Shown: positions 34,301 through 45,041 of the stretch, in pieces
How the letters are laid out: the number at the start of each line of letters is the position of its first letter
How positions within the stretch are numbered: the first letter of the stretch is position 1
NCBI GenBank assembly: GCA_030035585.1
Contig: CM057461.1
Location: 166,977,624-167,041,623, forward strand
Reading direction: 5' to 3'
Length of the DNA: 64,000 nucleotides
Source of the DNA: Dugong dugon
Lineage: Eukaryota > Chordata > Mammalia > Sirenia > Dugongidae
Translations under genes and position numbers: made by a program
The notes under the pieces: model-generated
Seen by the model: the letters and a program-made list of their open reading frames with translations, nothing else
Told to the model about the DNA's origin: nothing
The model's database searches: none

Positions 34301-34959
34301 TCTGCACATACTGGTATCCTCACCTGACAAGTACTCATCTAAGGAGACTTCTCTCCCCACTCCCTAAAATCTGAGTCAGAGTTTGCTGTATTTATGGGAT
34401 ATAGGACTTCTCTGTGACAAGGGAACCAGTTAGAATTCTCAAGAATGAGTGCGGGTGGGGGTGGCCTTACACCATCCACAGAAGATTACATTCTAGTTGC
34501 CTCTGGCTTTTCTGTTTTTTATTGATTGCTGGTGGCATTTTGTTGCTGGACTCTGAGATTGCTTACAAACTCAGCTTCCACGAAGAACTAACAAGCTAAA
34601 TTGAGCTTCCCAAGAATGCAGGGTGGTGACTAAAATGCCAAAGGCATGAGTCTGTCAAGCTCTAAAGAAGTCCAAAGACAGAAAAGCAAGAAACTGAGAA
34701 AGATGGAAAACCCAGTGACACCTCAAGACTTGGCTTATTTCCTTAGAGCTGGTTCTGCCAAATACTGTGTGTCCTAGGACAAGTCACTCCCCTCCCCATC
34801 CCCCATCCTAGCCCACTCAGGGCCTCTAATGTCCCACATAGCTCCAACATTCTGCAATATAAGCAGTAGATGACGGGGAGAAGTTACTGAGGTGACCCCC
34901 ACACAGCATCCTTATGAATTTAAGGATGAGAAAGGCTGTTTGGTGAATCCAATAAAACG
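34301..34959. other. No recognised feature
   Basis: Unique-looking sequence with no support for a gene. Confidence 0.4.
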
Positions 34960-35110
34960 GAGTTTGGTTCTCATTTCTGTCGCTGACTAGCTGCATGACC
35001 TTGAAGAAGATATTTAACCTCTCTGGGACTTGGCTTCCACCTGTAAAAGGAGGAGTACCTTCTTCATAGGATTGTTGTGGGAATTAGGTGAGATAATGCA
35101 TTTAAATAAA
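34960..35110 (+). repeat. MIR remnant
   Basis: 'gctgcatgaccttgaagaag', 'cttcataggattgttgtggg' and 'gagataatgcatttaaata' mark a MIR in sense orientation. Confidence 0.8.
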
Positions 35111-35149
35111 GACCTGCCAATGTGAAAGACATTAAAGTTAAGATCACAG

Positions 35150-35330
35150 GCTTAGAGAGGCTCAGAAGATCTCTCCAAGGTTCATTCTCCTTCTCTGTAA
35201 AATAATTATAATGATAGTTCTCACTTTTTAAGGCTGTTGGATGATTAAATTAATTAATCCTAGAATAACACTTACAAATAGTTCCTGGCACACATTAAAT
35301 TCTCACTGAATATAAGATCTTTATATCATC
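35150..35330 (+). repeat. Second MIR-like remnant
   Basis: 'ttctccttctctgtaaaata' and 'agttcctggcacacattaa' match the 3' half of MIR, directly next to the previous copy. Confidence 0.6.
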
Positions 35331-35334
35331 CTTA

Positions 35335-35532
35335 AGGAGCCCTGATGGCGCAGTAGTTAAAGCTCTCAGCTGCTGACCGAAATGTCAGTGGTTTGAACCC
35401 ACCGGCAGCTCCACAGGAGAAAGATGTGGCAGTCTGCTTCCATGAGGATTAACAGCCTTGGAAACCCTGTGGAGCAGTTCTACCCTGTCCTATGGGTTTG
35501 CTATGAATCAGAATTGACTTAATGGCAGCAGG
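35335..35532 (+). mobile_element. AfroSINE, plus strand
   Basis: The head is 'ggagccctgatggcgcagta', with a clear B box in 'tggtttgaacccaccgg' and the tail 'gaatcagaattgacttaat'. This is the best-kept tRNA-like head in the window. The subtype (ggagccctg, ggcagctccac) differs from the 'ggagtccctggg' copies. Confidence 0.92.
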
Positions 35533-36550
35533 TAATATCATCCTTACTATTCCATTCTTTAGGCTGTTTGTCATTTTCTCTGTATACCCATCCCCTAGCA
35601 TTATGCCTGGCCTTTTGTACATGTCTCTTTTCTAATATCCAGATAGGATTCCCCAAAGGGCCTTAGAAACCAAACTTCAAATGGACATCTCAGCTTTCCA
35701 GCGGGGATAAGCCTCTTGTCCCTTTGTCCTGATAGGCATGAATTAACCTGTCCTGATTAGCCACTTTTAGATTAACTCCAGCTTTTCTTAAGAGCACTAG
35801 CCATTAGCCAAGTAAAGATGACATCTCAATCTCTTATTAAGTGAAGAGAGTACAAAAAAGGCTATTTCACAGTTAATTGGCTTCCCCTTGAAGAGGTGGT
35901 GCATCTTTGTCCTTGTGGAGAGTCTCATGATCCCATCTGGTCACCTTGTTTCAAGAGAGATGGAACTGAGATTGAAAAATGCTGGAGAAGGGCATGATCT
36001 CGATCAGAGGTTGAGGAAGATTTATGTACTATGAGAAGCAGCAAAGAGTAGGATTAGCAAAAGATTAGGATGAATTTGATAGCAGGACTCAACGTTATGA
36101 GGATTTAATAAAAACTCATTGGTCCTTCTTTGTCAACATAATGGCAAAATATGAGTGCAAGTGAATGCTCGACAATATCAAAGGGCAAAAAATAAGAATC
36201 AATACTAGCAAACAGTTATTTGCACCAAATAACGTTTACTTGTAGAAATCTCTGATGTCAAAGACATTTCTGTGACCAGGATTCCGCCCCTATATTTTAA
36301 GGGACTGCATAGTTTTGTGCAATAAAAATACGTGATTGTGCAAGTATGTCCAATATGGGGGATTAAATTTCATGCTTCAGGAGACAAATTAGTTGTTGAA
36401 GGCTATCTGGAAAACAGTTCTTCTGTATGTATGCTATTTCACCACTAGCCAGGCTCCCCAGTGGAGCTCTGCCTTCCTGCTGGGAAAAGAATAGGGATTC
36501 TGTCTAGAGATACATTTAGTAATGAAAATTCTTTTCCATTTACTTTGATC
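35533..36550. other. No recognised feature
   Basis: No repeat or gene that I can name. The AT-rich sequence contains no long open frame. Confidence 0.4.
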
Positions 36551-36555
36551 ATCTC

Positions 36556-36974
36556 TGTAATGGATTGAGCTATGTCCCCAAAAAATATGTGTTGTAAATC
36601 CTAACCCCTATGCCTGTGGTTGTGATCCTATTTGAGAATGGGCTACCTTTGTTATGCTAATGAGGCAGGATTAGTGCAAGGTGTATCTTGAATCAATCTC
36701 TTTTGAGATATAAAAGAGATTAAACAAGTGAGCAAAGCAGATGGAGAAAGAGAGATGCCAAGCCACATGGAGATCTTCCGGGAACCAGGAAGCAGAAGCT
36801 AAAGAGACAAGCACTTTACTCCAGGGCCAACAGAGAGAAAGAGAGCCTTCCCCTAGAGGTGGTGCTCAGAATTGGGACTTCTAGCCTCCTAAACTGTGGA
36901 AAAAAAATTTTTCTGTTTGTTAAAGCCACCCCCTTGTGATATTTCTGTTACAGCAGCACTAGATAACTAAGGCA
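36556..36974 (+). mobile_element. MaLR-type solo LTR
   Basis: It starts 'tgtaatggattgagctatgt' and ends 'cagcactagataactaaggc', with the near-duplicate pentamers atctc/atctt on either side. 'gatataaaagagattaaaca' is a TATA-like box. No internal coding region remains. Confidence 0.75.
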
Positions 36975-36979
36975 ATCTT

Positions 36980-38040
36980 TTACACTCAGTTTGAGTGTTG
37001 ATTGGTCCTTGGGGTCTGAATATATTCTGGGTGGATCTCTAACCAAAGGACCTTGAAAAGACTAAGCCAGTTGGTATACAGTTTTCCAGAGAAGCCTAGA
37101 ATATCTATTTGGAAGTCCTGAACCAAAAGCTTAAGATGACCATAGGTGGACCCCCTTTCCCTTGATGTCCTTTAGGCCAGAATGAGTCAGGTAGGGATTG
37201 GCACTGAGGAGCTTTGGTTTGCAAGAATGGAGGCTCAGATGCCAGGAAAAGATGATACCTGGCTTGTAGGCTTTCTAGAGTCCTAGTTAACTGCATTAAT
37301 TAGGAACGCACATTTTTATTTAGTAGAAATAAATATAATTCTATGAATATTTTCTCAAAAATATAATTCTTTATTAAAATAAGGCAGTGGAGTGAGAAAG
37401 AATAGGTCATTGGATTTTATCTTCCATGAAAGCAAATTACATTCTTTGATAAAGATAATTTGAGAAGTCTCAAAAGCAACAGGCTCTTCGTTGGGAATAT
37501 ATAGCACAGCACAAAAATAAATGGTTGGCCCAATAGATGACATTTTCATACTAACTTCCACATATCAAACAGAAGTTAGAAAGTCAGAAAACTTTTAAAA
37601 TCATGCCTTTATTTGGATAAATTTCCTCTGCTTATTTTATATCTGTTTATATTATTTTACAAGGCTATGAAGGACACAGCCATTGTCAATTTTGAACTAA
37701 CTTTTGTACTAAACTTAGCTCATGAGTCATAGCACCACATGTGCCTCCTGGAGCACTGATTAGGTTACAATTCACTGACTTCTGTTAAAAGATCTATAGA
37801 TCTAAAGGGCACTGGGTCCTGTCTACTAATGGTCAGACTCCATTTCTTGATTCACTCACGTCAGGTATCACACTCTGTGTGCCCCCAGGTCCAGGGAGAA
37901 ATTGCAGCCATGACTCCAGCCACCGTAAATGACTGAAGAAAACCCTTGAAGGCTGTTCTGGGAGGATAGGAAAGAGCACTTTACTGTATCGAGTTAGCAT
38001 CTTTACAGAGATGGCCTCATATTTTTCACAACTGCCCATC
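36980..38040. other. No recognised feature
   Basis: Unique-looking sequence. I cannot name any repeat in it, and short frames at 37,105-37,561 and 37,833-38,057 look random. Confidence 0.4.
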
Positions 38041-38165
38041 ATAATGTGTATTTGCATTCACATTTTTGGGATAAGGAAACCAAGGATCAAAAGGCTGAAA
38101 AAGCTGGCTAAAATCATATAGCTAGTTAATGGCAGAGCAAGGATTTTAACTCATCTGAATGGCTC
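38041..38165 (-). repeat. MIR remnant
   Basis: 'aaaatcatatagctagttaa' and 'tggcagagcaaggattttaa' are the reverse of the MIR core. Confidence 0.65.
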
Positions 38166-38219
38166 CAGATCCCAGGTTCTGTTCATAATCAGATCAGAGC
38201 AAGAAGGGGAAAGCAATGT

Positions 38220-38509
38220 GGAAGGCTGCATTTTCCAAAATGACCACAGCAGTATTTCCAGTCCCACATGCTCCTTTACAATCATGTCACTTCTCAACAA
38301 GAGATGGAGTCTATATCCCCTTCCCTTGAAACTGGGCTGGGCTTTGAGACTGCCTTGAAAAGTGGACTGCAAAAAAAGTGATGTTTCGGATTTCCAAGGC
38401 TAGATCATAAAAGGCAATATAGCTTCTGCTGGCTCATCCTCTCTCTCTCTCTCGATTGGTTCAGGGATGGGCATGTCAGTCAAACAAGTCCCATTTGAGT
38501 CTACCCTGG
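38220..38509 (+). mobile_element. LTR-like old repeat
   Basis: 'gagatggagtctatatcccc' and 'aactgggctgggctttgaga' are typical wording of old MaLR LTRs. A CT-microsatellite sits at about 38,440. The solo LTR at 38,515 cuts it off on the right. Confidence 0.45.
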
Positions 38510-38514
38510 GATAG
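38510..38514 (+). repeat. Left 5-bp target duplication of solo LTR
   Basis: GATAG, repeated at 39,003-39,007. Confidence 0.8.
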
Positions 38515-39002
38515 TGTCGTGGATTGAATTGTGTCCCTCAAAATATCTGTCAACTTAGCTGGGTCATGATTCCCAGTATTGTATGATTGTGTACCATTTT
38601 GTAAACAGATGTAAACTCTATCACTATGATGTAATAAAATGGATTAGTGGCAGTTATACTGATGAGGTCTGTAAGATTAGATAGTGTCTTAAGCCAACCT
38701 CTTTTGAGATATAAAAGAGAGAAGTGAGCAGAGATACATGGAGACCTCATACCACCAAGAAAGCAGTGCAGGGAGCAGAGTGTGTCCTTTTGACATGAGG
38801 TTCCTGCGCTGAGATGCTCCCAGACCAAGGGAAGACTGATGCATCACCAGGACCTTCCTCCAGAGCCAACAGAGCCTTCTACTGGAGCTGATGCCCTGAA
38901 TTTGGACTTGTAGCCTACTGGACTGCGAGAGAATAAACTTCTCTTTGTTAAAGCCATCCACTTGTGGTATTTCTGTTATAGCAGCACTAGATGACTAAGA
39001 CA
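38515..39002 (+). mobile_element. Solo LTR, MaLR-like, 488 bp
   Basis: It starts TG ('tgtcgtggattgaattgtgt') and ends CA ('agcactagatgactaagaca'), with an exact 5-bp duplication. 'gagatataaaagagagaa' is TATA-like, and 'gagaataaacttctctttgt' is a polyadenylation-like signal. No internal sequence remains, consistent with LTR-LTR recombination. Confidence 0.88.
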
Positions 39003-39007
39003 GATAG

Positions 39008-39465
39008 CTATTTGGACTGTGGAATAAGATGTCTTCATTAGTTAATTGAATTATGGCCTCCAGTTCTTCATTTCTCCTTGTATACACACCCTTTGCTATT
39101 CAACCTTGCAATTCCTTTCCCCATGACTCTGTACTTGGCTTTGTAACTCACTTTGGTTCGTGGGATGCTGATAAACATGACACCAGCAGGGGTTTGAGAT
39201 ACTCTTTTACGTATTTGAGGCTTGTCTATTCATATCTCTGACTTCGACTTGAGAAGAGCTTGCTCTGGGTACTTCTGCCCCTTCTTCCCTGGCCTGAGAA
39301 TGAACACACACGGAACAAAGCTACTCCAGCAGCCACAGACTAAAGCAAAGCCTTCCCATAGTCCACCTTCAGTTGAGTAAAGAATAAATGCTTCTTATTG
39401 TATGCCATTGAGATTTTGTGCTTGTTATATAGCATTTTTTAAAGCAATAGCTAACTAATACACCT
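39008..39465 (+). mobile_element. LTR-like old repeat
   Basis: 'tttgtgcttgttatatagca' then 'caatagctaactaataca' is an LTR-like 3' end preceded by 'agaataaatgcttctt'. Family not assigned. Confidence 0.45.
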
Positions 39466-41029
39466 TATTTCTTGTTAAGCCAGAAAAACATAAATCCAGG
39501 TTACTAGTAACTGTCATGTGGAAAAGTCCACCTGAGAATTAAGCCAGGCAGGGCAAACAGAGTCAAGAGATGGAAAGAAAATGAAACCGTTGGAACCACT
39601 GGATCCAGTTGCTACCTAAAGCATTTGGATCCATCTTTGGAGTTTCGAGTTAAAAGTCAGCAAATTTCTTTTCCTTTTTTCTTATTTTTTTTCTTAAGGT
39701 GGTTTGAATATGGTGTCTGTCACTTGAAGCAAAAATAGCCTAGACTAATACATGTGTCATGTAAACCATGTCTGATGTGTTCCCTGCCTCTCAATTTCCC
39801 TACTCACTGCTGCCCACATTGTCATTTCTAGCACCTGAATAACTGGCTCTCATCCAGATACTGTTTTTGAAGGTACAAAAGACTTTACAGTTGAAGTTTG
39901 TCACAGTTCACGAATTGTCACATCTCTCCTCTCTTCCTTCAACACAAGATGTAGCAGAGTTCGACCTGCAGATGACATAGCTAGGTCTGTGGCATGGTTT
40001 TGTTGCCATTTGAGAAGATTAACTAGGTTCTGACCTTCTTGGGGTCTTGATAGGACAGATAGCTGTAGTTGAATCCAGGGAAGTTCAGCTTTCTCTTTCC
40101 TTCCTAGGGTCAGACAGCATCTAGACAAAGTTAGCACATGGGATTGCAGGGTTTGTGCTTAATCTACGGGTTCTGGTCCTAGAAGGTCAAGTTAATGTCC
40201 CAAGGGTGTGCAACTCTTGCTAGAAATGAAGAGCTCCCTAAAATGTGGATATGCATATATGCTTCTGCTCATTCCCAGCTCTCGGGGCTCCTCAGAAATG
40301 TAAGTTATAAGACATTCTGAATAGCTCCAACCCTAAGTGAGTAGGATGGGAATGTTTGAAGGGTTGCATTTTCCTAGCAGGGTATGAGATGCTAGCTTAG
40401 TCTCTTCCCCAGGTTATTGCTTTCTCACAAATGTCTTTCGTCATCCCCTCAGTCCTGTGATAAAGATTTCCCATCCTACACTTCATCAGTGAGAGCAGAA
40501 AAACAGTACCTCATGCACATACATTTGCTTGGTAAGAAATCGGAGGAGGTTGAATTGCCACATTGAACAAAGGCCCCAGGCCCCTGCCAGCATATGGGGC
40601 CAGGCCCAGAAATCAAATGATGTTCCTTCCATGGTATCCACACCGTACGCTAAAGGCAAGTCCAGTGGGCTTGTGTGCTTTCAACTTTAATTATGAAGCA
40701 AGAGTGTAATGAGACTGTGTGGCAGAGAACTGCTATGGAGTTTGACAAGGTATTTTATCAACATATTATTATATTCAGATGTAGGTGAGCCCAGAGGATG
40801 ATGCGGGACTTGAAACCAGCCTTGTTCTTGGCAGACCTACTGTTACTGCCCCCACAGGAGCACCATCAGGGAAGGAGTTTAACCACCCTGAATGTGAGAC
40901 TTCTCCACTCAAGGGAAAGAGGTCAAGGGTGTTGATGGAGGTGGCAGAGTCCTCTTTAAAGCCCATTAATGCGTGCTTGATTTTTTCCTGAAAGCACACA
41001 CCCACATCTGTTTGAGGGGTGTGGCCCCA
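39466..41029. other. No recognised feature
   Basis: Unique-looking sequence. Frames at 39,901-40,137 and 40,775-41,005 have no recognisable domain. Confidence 0.4.
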
Positions 41030-41135
41030 TCAAAGTCATTTTGTGAAGGGAGCTATTACTAAGCCCCTGAGATGCGTGAGGCATTCTACATAAATGTCTC
41101 ATCTAATCTTCACAACAGTGCTGTAAAGTAGATTG
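41030..41135 (-). repeat. MIR remnant
   Basis: 'catctaatcttcacaacagt' and 'gctgtaaagtagattggtgt' match the reversed MIR 3' half. Confidence 0.6.
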
Positions 41136-41222
41136 GTGTAAACACTGCCATGGCCTCCAGGATCTATTCTCACTTTCTTCCAAACTAATAGAAGCCTGCT
41201 TTTGTTAAGTTTGACAATATAA

Positions 41223-41391
41223 AACCAAAAATTCAAACCTGCTGCTGTCAAGTCTATTCTGACTCATAGCGACCCTATGGGTTACAGTAGAACTGCCCCA
41301 TTGAGTTTCCAAGGAGCACCTGGTGGATTCAAACTGCCGACCCTTTGGTTAGCAGCCGTAGGACTTAACCAGTATACCACCAGGGTTTCCA
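41223..41391 (-). mobile_element. AfroSINE, minus strand, slightly truncated
   Basis: Tail 'ctgtcaagtctattctgact' at the left, head 'ataccaccagggtttcc' at the right, with 'gattcaaactgccgaccctt' as the B-box region. Confidence 0.85.
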
Positions 41392-41699
41392 AGGTTGACA
41401 ATACACCAACTATAAAAACTTGCTGTCTTAGGTTTCCTTGCAGCTATGGGAGACCGTGTGACACACTCTGGCCAATGAGTGGTAAGAGTAAATCTACCAG
41501 GGAAGGCTCTCAGGAAAGCTATTGTTTTCCTGACAAAAAAGAACAGATTCACCTGACACGTACCTTTTGCCTCTTTCCTACTCCTATCCTTTCTTCCCAT
41601 GTGGAAGGAAGTCTTGAAGCTTGAAGCTGCCATCTGGTAATCATGAGAAGATGGCAAAGAAAGAATAGAGAAGGAACCAGGAATCCTGACTAATACATC

Positions 41700-41830
41700 A
41701 GTATTGCTTTCTGTATTTTACAGATGTGAAAACTGAGGCTCAAAAAGATGAATCTATTTGTACAAGGTCACAACAGAGTCCAATTTCAAATCTCTGCTTC
41801 TCTACGTCCAAATTCCATGTTCTTTCCATA
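41700..41830 (-). repeat. MIR remnant
   Basis: 'tattttacagatgtgaaaac', 'tgaggctcaaaaagatgaa' and 'acaaggtcacaacagagtc' are the reversed MIR core. Confidence 0.75.
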
Positions 41831-42888
41831 AGTTCTGAGTAGCATGGAGTCTTAAGATCAGAGCCTTCTAAGGCATACATGTGTGGATTTGTTCTCAGCT
41901 TCTCACTGAATGTATTGAAAATGTACCTTTGCATTTAGGTTGGTGTAAGTCCCTGACATAGGGAAGCTAAGCAATGGATGTGAAGGAGAGGGCAGTGGAT
42001 GTAGAGAGCTCAGAAAATTCTTTTATAATAAGACTGGGAATTTCTGAGTATAGCCTTGTATATGCATATCTAAATGACAGCAATTTGATGGCATTCAATA
42101 AAAGCTACCATAAAGAGAAAAAGAGGGGATGTCAGTAAGTGAAGTTATATGTAAATTTGAGGGAAGCAAGTGAACTCCTAATGGTGTTCCAGCAACAGTG
42201 AGGATTTTTCTTTTCTTCCCCATCTGTTTCCTCACCCCATTGAAATGAATTTCAGAAGCACTGTTAAACCAGAAAGGAAAAGAAAGAATTTACACTTATG
42301 TCCAAGTTACTGGATTTAATTTATTATTATTATTATTCCAAAGGTTTAATCTTCTGCATCCTTTACACCCAGGTGGGGGGTGAAATTATCCTGAAAAGTC
42401 ACCTTTCTATTATCTTTAAAGTGGGGTTTTAAAAAAAGACTAGTGGGAGGAAATCTTGTCAGGGACTTCTTTTTCTTTTTCTTTAATGAGCTGTGGTTTC
42501 TTGATATAGCCTGGGTTTGGTTTTAAAGCCTCTTTATTCACATGCAGTTTAACTCAGAGAAAATTAAGGAGGTCAAACCTAAACAAGTTTCTCACTTGTA
42601 CCTAGAATAAATGCTTTTCCCTCAGGGGTGCCTAGAGAAGAAAATTATAAGGAAAGATTTGATCCTAAACTCTGGCTCCCCATGAGCTCTGAATTACGGC
42701 CATGTTGCTTTTGCTTTGATCACAGGTATATGAAAGAAATGAAGAAATAAAGACCCAGTATGTCCTTAGCTATCTCTTGCCTTTAGAAGGGAAAGGCCCT
42801 ATTGAGTTTCTCCTGGGAAGTGAGGAAAAACATGCATCATTTAAAGATAATTTTTGGAGGAGAGAATGGCTTATAACCTCCTTGCCCC
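41831..42888. other. No recognised feature; short (TTA)n
   Basis: A (TTA)n tract lies at 42,322-42,338. The rest is unique-looking with no gene support. Confidence 0.4.
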
Positions 42889-42985
42889 CAATCAGATGGC
42901 TTAGTACTACCTTGCCACAATCAGATGACTTAGTATCACTTTGTTCCCAGTCAGATGGCTTAGTACCACCCTTTCTCAATCAGCA
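42889..42985. repeat. Minisatellite, 29-30 bp unit
   Basis: The core 'tcagatggcttagta' recurs at about 42,892, 42,921 and 42,951, with a partial fourth unit. Units differ at several positions. A degenerate earlier unit may start near 42,862. Confidence 0.8.
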
Positions 42986-43532
42986 AAACTGCCTGCCAAC
43001 AGTCTGGGAGTGTCCAGCAGATATTTACTAAATTACTACAGAGCTGTGGGAATAAACTCAATGCTACTGTAAGTGAGGAATAACTGAAGATGTGCAATCC
43101 TATGTTTGGTCTTCTGGGCCAGTCTGACCACTAGGGTCATGTCAAGGTTGTGTGAGGTCCAGAGCAAACCAATATGTGTCCTCTGTCTTCTGTACTGTAA
43201 CATGTTTACTCAGGCAAATTCAGATAAAACCAAACGCAGCCTTAAACAGTAGAATCATGTGGAATGGCTGTCGGCAGAAGTGGTTGAAGGCCAAAGAAGC
43301 TGTTTGAGTTGACACCTTGCAAAAGGGGAGGGGAAATAAGGAGGGAGATGGCATGTAATGAAGAGAACAAAGGATGAGTGGGGATTTAAAAAAAAAAAAA
43401 AAAAGCCTAGCTATTTCTTGAAATCTCCCAATGCTTAAAAGGTTCTCCTTGCCTCCAATTCCCAAATTCTGGAGCTACCTGCACAATTCCCTTGCCACTG
43501 ACTGTCCCATTAGTAGTTCTCCACTTTGGCTG
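42986..43532. other. No recognised feature; A-run at 43,388
   Basis: Unique-looking sequence with a run of 17 A at 43,388-43,404. No poly(A)-tailed element was recognised next to it. Confidence 0.4.
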
Positions 43533-43739
43533 CAGGAGTCCCTTGGTGGTACAAATGATTAAGTACTTAGCTGCTAACAGAAAAGGTGGAGGTTCTAGTC
43601 CATCCAGAGGTGCCTTGGAAGAAAGGCCTGGAGATCTACGTGTGAAAGCTCAGCTATTGAAAACTTTATAGAGCACAGCTACTCTGACACATATAGGGTT
43701 GCCACAAGTCGGAATCAACTCAGTGGCAAATGGTTTTAC
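43533..43739 (+). mobile_element. AfroSINE, plus strand
   Basis: Head 'gagtcccttggtggtacaaa', middle 'gaagaaaggcctggagatct', tail 'caagtcggaatcaactcagt'. Confidence 0.9.
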
Positions 43740-43822
43740 CTTATCTGCAAGGGAAATGTCAGTCACCGTTTCCAGCGTGTGTGGCCCAGGCATGAGTAAG
43801 TCTTGTAAAGTCCCCAGGTATA

Positions 43823-44191
43823 TTAGCATCCTGGGTGGCTTACAAAAACAGAGATTTATTGTCTCACAGTTCTGGAGGCTGAGTCCAAAATCAGGGTATA
43901 GAATGTGTTGATTCCTTCTGAGGGCTTTGAGAGAGAATCTGTTCCATGCCACTCTCCTAGCTTCTGTTGACAGCCGGCTATCCTTGTCCTTATCCTTGGC
44001 TTAGCTTGTAGATGTGTCCCTCCAAATCTCTGCTTCTGTCTTCACATGACCGTCTTCCCCCTGCATCTCTGTCTCTGTGTTTCTTTTCTTTTATCGAGAC
44101 ACTAGTCATAGTGCAACAGGACCCACTCCAGTCCAGTATACCCTGATGTTAACTGATAACTTCTTGAAACAAAATCACATTCACAGGTCTG
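43823..44191 (-). mobile_element. MLT1-type LTR, main part
   Basis: 'ctgggtggcttacaaaaac', 'tctcacagttctggaggctg' and 'cttcacatgaccgtcttccc' are antisense MLT1 wording. It resumes at about 44,673 after an inserted LTR. Confidence 0.8.
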
Positions 44192-44672
44192 TCTTAGTCA
44201 TCTAGTGCTGCTCTAACAGAAATACCACAAGTGGATGGTTTTAACAAAGAGAAGTTTATTTCCTCACAGTCAAAGTAGGCTACAAGTCCAAATTCAGGGC
44301 GTCAGCTCCAGGAGAAGGCTTTTTCTCTCTGTCGGCCTTCTTCTCTTCAGTGTCACCCCAGACTAGGAGCTTCTCTGTGCAGGGACCCCGGTCCAAAGGA
44401 CACGCTCTGCTCCCGGCACTGCTTTCTTGATGGTATGATGTCCCCCAACTCTCTGCTCACTTCTGTCTTTTATATCTCAAGAGATTGCCTCAGGACAAAA
44501 TCCAGTCTTGTAGATGCAGTCCTGCCTTACTAACACAACTGCCACCCATCCTCCTCCATTAACATCATAGAGGCAGGATTTACAACATATAGGAAAATCA
44601 CACAGTACCAGGAATCATGGTGCAGCCAAACTGATATACACATTTTTGGGGGGACATAATTCAAACCATGAC
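44192..44672 (-). mobile_element. MaLR-like LTR inserted in the MLT1
   Basis: 'tgtcttagtcatctagtgct' to 'ataattcaaaccatgaca' is the antisense of the LTR family at 38,515 ('agcactagatgactaagaca'). It shares 'ttttatatctcaagagattg', the reverse of the TATA-like box. Confidence 0.85.
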
Positions 44673-44734
44673 ATTGTCCCAGGGGTCAGGACTTGAACAT
44701 ACCTTTTTAGGGGCACAGTTCAATCCGTAATAGC
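44673..44734 (-). mobile_element. MLT1-type LTR, remaining end
   Basis: 'caggacttgaacataccttt' and 'cacagttcaatccgtaatag' are the 5' end of the MLT1 in antisense. Confidence 0.75.
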
Positions 44735-45041
44735 AAGTTAGAACATTTCACAGTCTATCCTGAAGTACAGTGCTGTCAGTGATAGGATAATATCCATACG
44801 CCTACAAGGAAGACCAGTTAATATGACTATTATTCAAATTTACGCACCAACCACTAAGGCCAAAGATGAAGAAACTGAGGATTTTTACCAACTTCTGCAG
44901 TCTGAAATTGATCCAACATGCAATCAGGATGCATTGATAATTACTGGTGATTGGAATGTGAAAGTTGGAAACAAAGAAGAAGGATTGGTAGTTGGAAAAT
45001 ATGGCCTTGGAACTGACTCGACGGCACCTAACAACAAGAAC
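44735..45041 (+). mobile_element. Internally deleted RTE: endonuclease piece fused to 3' tail
   Basis: The endonuclease segment reads 'MTIIQIYAPTTKAKDEETED' and 'ALIITGDWNVKVGNKEEG', homologous to 5,474-5,776. After 'KYGL' at about 45,008 the sequence jumps to the RTE terminus, 'ggaactgactcgacggcacc', and an (AAC)-rich tail. RT and everything between are missing. The catalytic block is GDWN here, unlike GNWN in copy 1. Not able to encode an autonomous element. Confidence 0.85.
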
